A DNA stretch of 15,620 nucleotides from an uncultured Faecalibacterium sp. (GTDB lineage: Bacteria; Bacillota; Clostridia; Oscillospirales; Ruminococcaceae): assembly GCA_900765105.1 (NCBI GenBank), contig CAAFQM010000297.1:1-15620 (forward strand), given 5' to 3'. The first letter of the stretch is position 1. Every line of letters starts with the position of its first letter. The notes beneath the pieces are model-generated. The model searched no databases. It was not told the DNA's origin and saw only the letters and a program-made list of their open reading frames with translations. Positions 12,922 to 15,620 of this stretch are shown here, piece after piece. A program made the position numbers and the translations under genes.

Positions 12922-13848
12922 ATGATCTATCGTTTAAAAGAATTCAAAGGCGATACCATCGCCGTGCCGCAGCTGGTATTTTCCAAGCTGGGCATCGCCG
13001 AGGAATACAACGTGCGCGTGGCTTTGTATGTGCTGGCCACCGGCGTCACCGACCCGGACAAGATCTGCACCGACCTCAAACTGCGCAGCCGCATCAGTGC
13101 CGAAAGCGCGCTGTCCTTCTGGGCAGGTGCCGGTCTGCTGGAACGCTACGAGGAAAACACCGCCCCCGGCGAAGAGCCAAGTGCCCCTGCCCCCATGACA
13201 TGGGCCGAGATCGCAGCCGCCAGCCGCACCGACCCCATGATCTCCAGCCTCATCGACTGTGCACAGACCAGCTTTGCCCGCCCGCTGACCCACAGCGACA
13301 TGGAGCGGCTGGTGAACCTCTATGTGCAGGACGGCTACGCGCCCGAGACCGTGATGCTCTGCGTGGCCTACATGGCCAGCCGGAACAAGCGTACCATGGC
13401 CGCTGTGATCCACGAGTTGAAGGTCTGGCGCAACGAGGGCGTGGAGACCGGCGAACAGGCCGACTCGCACCTCAAGCTGCTGGCTCTGCGCCAGAGCCGC
13501 GAGCAGTATGTCAGCGGCCTGCTGGAGATCCCGGAAAGCGAGCTGACGCTGGGCGGGCGCAAGGCCATCGCCCGGTGGTACGAAGTCTACGGCTACGATG
13601 ACGCCATGGTGCAGGAAGCCGCCGTGCAGGCCGGTGCCAAGAAAGATCTGTGGTACTGGAACAGCATCCTCAAGACGTGGAACGCCAAGGGCCTGCGCAC
13701 CATCCACGACGTGCGGGGCCCGGTGGCCGACGCCGGAGCTAGCCGGAACATCCGGGTGGACCGCGAAGCCCCCAGCGGCAACGATTTTCTGGGCAGCAGC
13801 AGCCTTTCTGCGTCGCTCAACCGGCTCAAAAAGCGCTCCAACACATAA
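12922..13848 (+). CDS. DnaD-domain replication initiation protein
   Basis: This 308-residue protein has a winged-helix-like N-terminus (about 1-75) followed by two DnaD/DnaB_2 (C-terminal) type domains. The first spans roughly residues 118-172 (starting FARPLTHSDMERLVNLY, ending ELKVW at W169). The second spans about 208-262 and carries the typical YW-x3-I-x3-W motif, Y245-W246 to W253 (YWNSILKTW), used for DNA binding in Bacillus DnaD. In Firmicutes such proteins help load the replicative helicase at origins or during restart. The start is ATG at 12922, with GAGGAA eight bases upstream. It sits three bases after the 124-residue gene and 15 before the DnaC-like loader, its probable working partner. 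The C-terminal 40 residues are serine- and charge-rich and likely disordered. Confidence 0.92.
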   Translation: MIYRLKEFKGDTIAVPQLVFSKLGIAEEYNVRVALYVLATGVTDPDKICTDLKLRSRISAESALSFWAGAGLLERYEENTAPGEEPSAPAPMTWAEIAAASRTDPMISSLIDCAQTSFARPLTHSDMERLVNLYVQDGYAPETVMLCVAYMASRNKRTMAAVIHELKVWRNEGVETGEQADSHLKLLALRQSREQYVSGLLEIPESELTLGGRKAIARWYEVYGYDDAMVQEAAVQAGAKKDLWYWNSILKTWNAKGLRTIHDVRGPVADAGASRNIRVDREAPSGNDFLGSSSLSASLNRLKKRSNT

Positions 13849-13863
13849 CACGAGGTTACCCAT

Positions 13864-14838
13864 ATGCGTACCAAAAACGAACTATATCAGGAAGCTTTGC
13901 GCACTGTGGCCGCCCGGCGGCAGATGGCCCGCGCCCGTGCCGAGGATGCCCGGGCCGAGGCAGAGGCCGCCGTGCCCGCCCTGCGCCATGCCGAGGACGA
14001 GGTGCGGGTGCGGGGTCTGCGCTGTGCACTGGCCGGTGCTTCCGGCAAGGACCGCACCGAAGCCGCCGCCGCACTGGCCGATGCCCGGCAGAAGCTGACC
14101 GCTCTGCTGGCAGCCAGCGGGCGGCCTGCCGACGCGCTGGAGCCGAAATTCAGCTGTAAGCTGTGCCAGGACACCGGCACGGTCAACGGCCGCACCTGCA
14201 GCTGTGTGCACAAGGTCATGCAGCAGCTGCGCCGACAGGAGATCGAGCAGCTGTCCAGCCTGTCCATTTCCAGCTTTGACACCATGGAGCTGCGCTACTA
14301 CCCCAACACGATGGACACTCAAAACGGCGTGAACGTCCGCGCCTATATGGGCCGCCTGCTGGACGGTCTGAAGCAGTACGCCGAGGATTTTTCCCCCACC
14401 GAGAACGAAAGCCTGATGCTCATCGGCAACGCGGGCCTTGGCAAGACCCACGCTGCACTGGCCATTGCGGGCCTTGTGCTGGAACAGGGCCACGATGTGA
14501 TCTATGTGTCCAGCCCGGATTTCTTTGGCAAGATCGAAGCTTCCCGCTTTGACCCCTCCGGTGATGCCGACACTCTGCTGCGCACTGCCTCCACCGCCGA
14601 CCTGCTGATCCTGGACGATCTGGGCACCGAGTTCGTCACGCCCTACTTCATCACGGTGTTCTACAGCCTGCTGAACAACCGTCTGGGTGCCGGGCTGCCC
14701 ACCATCATCACCACCAACATCACCGACGGTGCCCTGCTGGAAAAACGCTATACCGAAAAAATTTCCAGCCGCCTGTCGGCGTTCATTCCCTTCCGCTTCC
14801 TAGGTGAGGACATCCGCCCCCAGAAAGCAAATGAATAA
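13864..14838 (+). CDS. dnaC: DnaC-like AAA+ replicative helicase loader
   Basis: This 324-residue ATPase resembles the E. coli DnaC / Bacillus DnaI loader family. Residues 1-90 form an Arg/Ala/Glu-rich helical, probably coiled-coil, region. A zinc-binding group C98-x2-C101-x10-C112-x-C114 follows, as in the DnaI N-terminal helicase-binding domain. The AAA+ part has Walker A G188-NAGLG-K194-T195, Walker B LLILDDLGTE with D251-D252, sensor 1 ITTNI, and a likely arginine finger in EKISSRLSAF. It would load the DnaB-type helicase with the DnaD protein encoded just upstream. The start is ATG at 13864, with GAGG eight bases upstream. Its TAA stop (14836-14838) lies inside the left arm of the terminator hairpin. 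The symbol is by family; dnaI would be equally apt. Confidence 0.93.
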   Translation: MRTKNELYQEALRTVAARRQMARARAEDARAEAEAAVPALRHAEDEVRVRGLRCALAGASGKDRTEAAAALADARQKLTALLAASGRPADALEPKFSCKLCQDTGTVNGRTCSCVHKVMQQLRRQEIEQLSSLSISSFDTMELRYYPNTMDTQNGVNVRAYMGRLLDGLKQYAEDFSPTENESLMLIGNAGLGKTHAALAIAGLVLEQGHDVIYVSSPDFFGKIEASRFDPSGDADTLLRTASTADLLILDDLGTEFVTPYFITVFYSLLNNRLGAGLPTIITTNITDGALLEKRYTEKISSRLSAFIPFRFLGEDIRPQKANE

Positions 14839-14874
14839 CAAAAAGGCCATGCAATGCATGGCCTTTTTGTTATT
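14834..14874. terminator. Bidirectional terminator shared by dnaC and the WalJ-like gene
   Basis: Two 20-base arms (14834-14853 and 14855-14874) are perfect complements around a single central base, with a GGCCATGCA core and A/T-rich outer parts that give TTTTTGTTATT on both strands. The dnaC stop codon lies in the left arm, and the stop codon of the minus-strand gene begins at the last base of the right arm. Confidence 0.9.
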
Positions 14875-15620
14875 CAAAACTCTAAAATTGGGCTCACCTC
14901 ATTGCGGCGCTGCGCCTGCACGATGCAGTCCTTTTCCGGCACGACGCCCGCCGCGCCCAACGTGTTGAACACGGTCTGCAGTGCAAGCGAGGGAGTATTG
15001 TTCTCCTGCGAGAGATGACACAGGGCAAACTTTTTGCACCCCTCCTGGATCAGTTCCAGCACCTTGGCCGAGCACTCGTCGTTGGACAGGTGCCCCCGGT
15101 TGCTCTCGATGCGCGCCCGCAGGTAGTAGGGATACGGCCCGCTGCGCAGCATGTGCAGATCGTAGTTGCTCTCCAGCGCTACAAGGTCGCAGCCGGAAAG
15201 CGCCGCGTGCACCGGGGCGGTCAGCACACCCAGGTCGGTGGCGATGGTCATGGTCTTACCGTCCGGGGTGTGGATGCGGTAGCCCACACAGGGCACATCG
15301 TGGCTGGTGGGAAAGCTCTGCACCCCGAATGGGCCGATGTCCTCTTCCCTGCCTTCCAGCTCCCGCAGCTCACAGGAGGCCGGTACGATACCGTTGGCAT
15401 CCAGAAAATCCAGCGTGGCCGCCGCACCATACACCGGCAGCGGGTTCTTTTTGAGGAAGGTGGAAAGCCCCTTCACATGGTCGCTGTGCTCATGGGTCAC
15501 AAGGATACCCGCGCAGTCGCTGACGGCAAGCCCCAGCGCCTTGAGCGCTGCCGAGGTGGTGCGCACCCCCTTGCCCATGTCCACGATCAGGTACCGGCTG
15601 CCGCAGCGCACCACGCTGCT
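14874..15620 (-). CDS. walJ: WalJ/YycJ-like metallo-beta-lactamase-fold hydrolase (N-terminus outside window)
   Basis: The visible 248 codons run to the window edge. The metal-binding motif HEHSDH, followed by VKGL, lies about 40 residues in, and further typical segments are FPTSHDVPCVGYRI, TIATDLG, ALESNYD, ESNRGHLSN and CHLSQENN. This pattern matches YycJ/WalJ (VicX), a small MBL-fold protein of Firmicutes; homologues have been linked to the WalKR system and reported as 5'-to-3' DNA exonucleases in mismatch repair. The frame stays open past 15614, where a GTG occurs, and the residues before it (Ser-Ser-Val) look like the middle of the family's SGSSGN start motif, so roughly 15-20 N-terminal residues are missing and the GTG is not the start. 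It converges on dnaC, and both share the hairpin at 14834-14874. No two-component genes are visible. Confidence 0.9.
   Translation of the reverse strand, partial: SSVVRCGSRYLIVDMGKGVRTTSAALKALGLAVSDCAGILVTHEHSDHVKGLSTFLKKNPLPVYGAAATLDFLDANGIVPASCELRELEGREEDIGPFGVQSFPTSHDVPCVGYRIHTPDGKTMTIATDLGVLTAPVHAALSGCDLVALESNYDLHMLRSGPYPYYLRARIESNRGHLSNDECSAKVLELIQEGCKKFALCHLSQENNTPSLALQTVFNTLGAAGVVPEKDCIVQAQRRNEVSPILEF

Noticed and set aside
1..15620. CRISPR array, insertion sequence, prophage or integration site next to the tRNA
   Set aside because: I saw no spaced direct repeats, transposase or integrase-like protein, and no repeated 3' tRNA end downstream of 12370.

Overview
The window looks like chromosomal DNA of a GC-rich, low-oxygen Firmicute of the class Clostridia, order Oscillospirales; a Faecalibacterium-like genome is my best guess. 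This rests on protein style, Shine-Dalgarno sites of the GGAGG type, sigma-A type promoters, hairpin-plus-T-tract terminators, and the neighbourhoods (proC-proB-proA, DnaD/DnaC helicase-loader pair, WalJ/YycJ). It reads as a stable core region: I see no insertion sequence, phage gene, CRISPR array or rRNA.

Layout. 1-290: tail of an unrecognised gene and two terminators. 307-2476 (minus): a TetR-family regulator followed by a radical SAM protein with extra C-terminal cysteines. Each has its own promoter, and an inverted repeat sits on the radical SAM promoter. 2766-5618 (plus): a complete proline operon, proC-proB-proA, from glutamate to proline, ending in a clear terminator. 5619-6053: an AT-rich 435-bp gap with the proA terminator, several inverted repeats, and the promoter and cre-like site of the next gene. 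6054-6500 (plus): a methylglyoxal synthase family protein that has lost three catalytic residues. 6681-10404 (minus): an operon murD, GNAT acetyltransferase, methionine gamma-lyase family PLP enzyme, and an 87-codon remnant of an aminotransferase with its middle deleted. 10670-12241 (plus): an orphan family 5 solute-binding lipoprotein with a TTG start, followed directly by a tRNA-Gly(CCC) gene. 12544-14838 (plus): an operon of a 124-residue unknown protein, a DnaD-domain protein and a DnaC-like AAA+ helicase loader. 14874-15620 (minus): a WalJ/YycJ-type metallo-beta-lactamase-fold protein cut by the window end.

The most interesting points are the methylglyoxal synthase homologue whose catalytic positions are V, A and T while its phosphate-binding loop is intact (a candidate ligand-binding or regulatory protein, or an enzyme with changed chemistry); the in-frame aminotransferase deletion; the probable operator shared by the TetR and radical SAM promoter regions; and the unknown small protein in the helicase-loader operon. 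I did not find an obviously new multi-gene defence or mobile system here.
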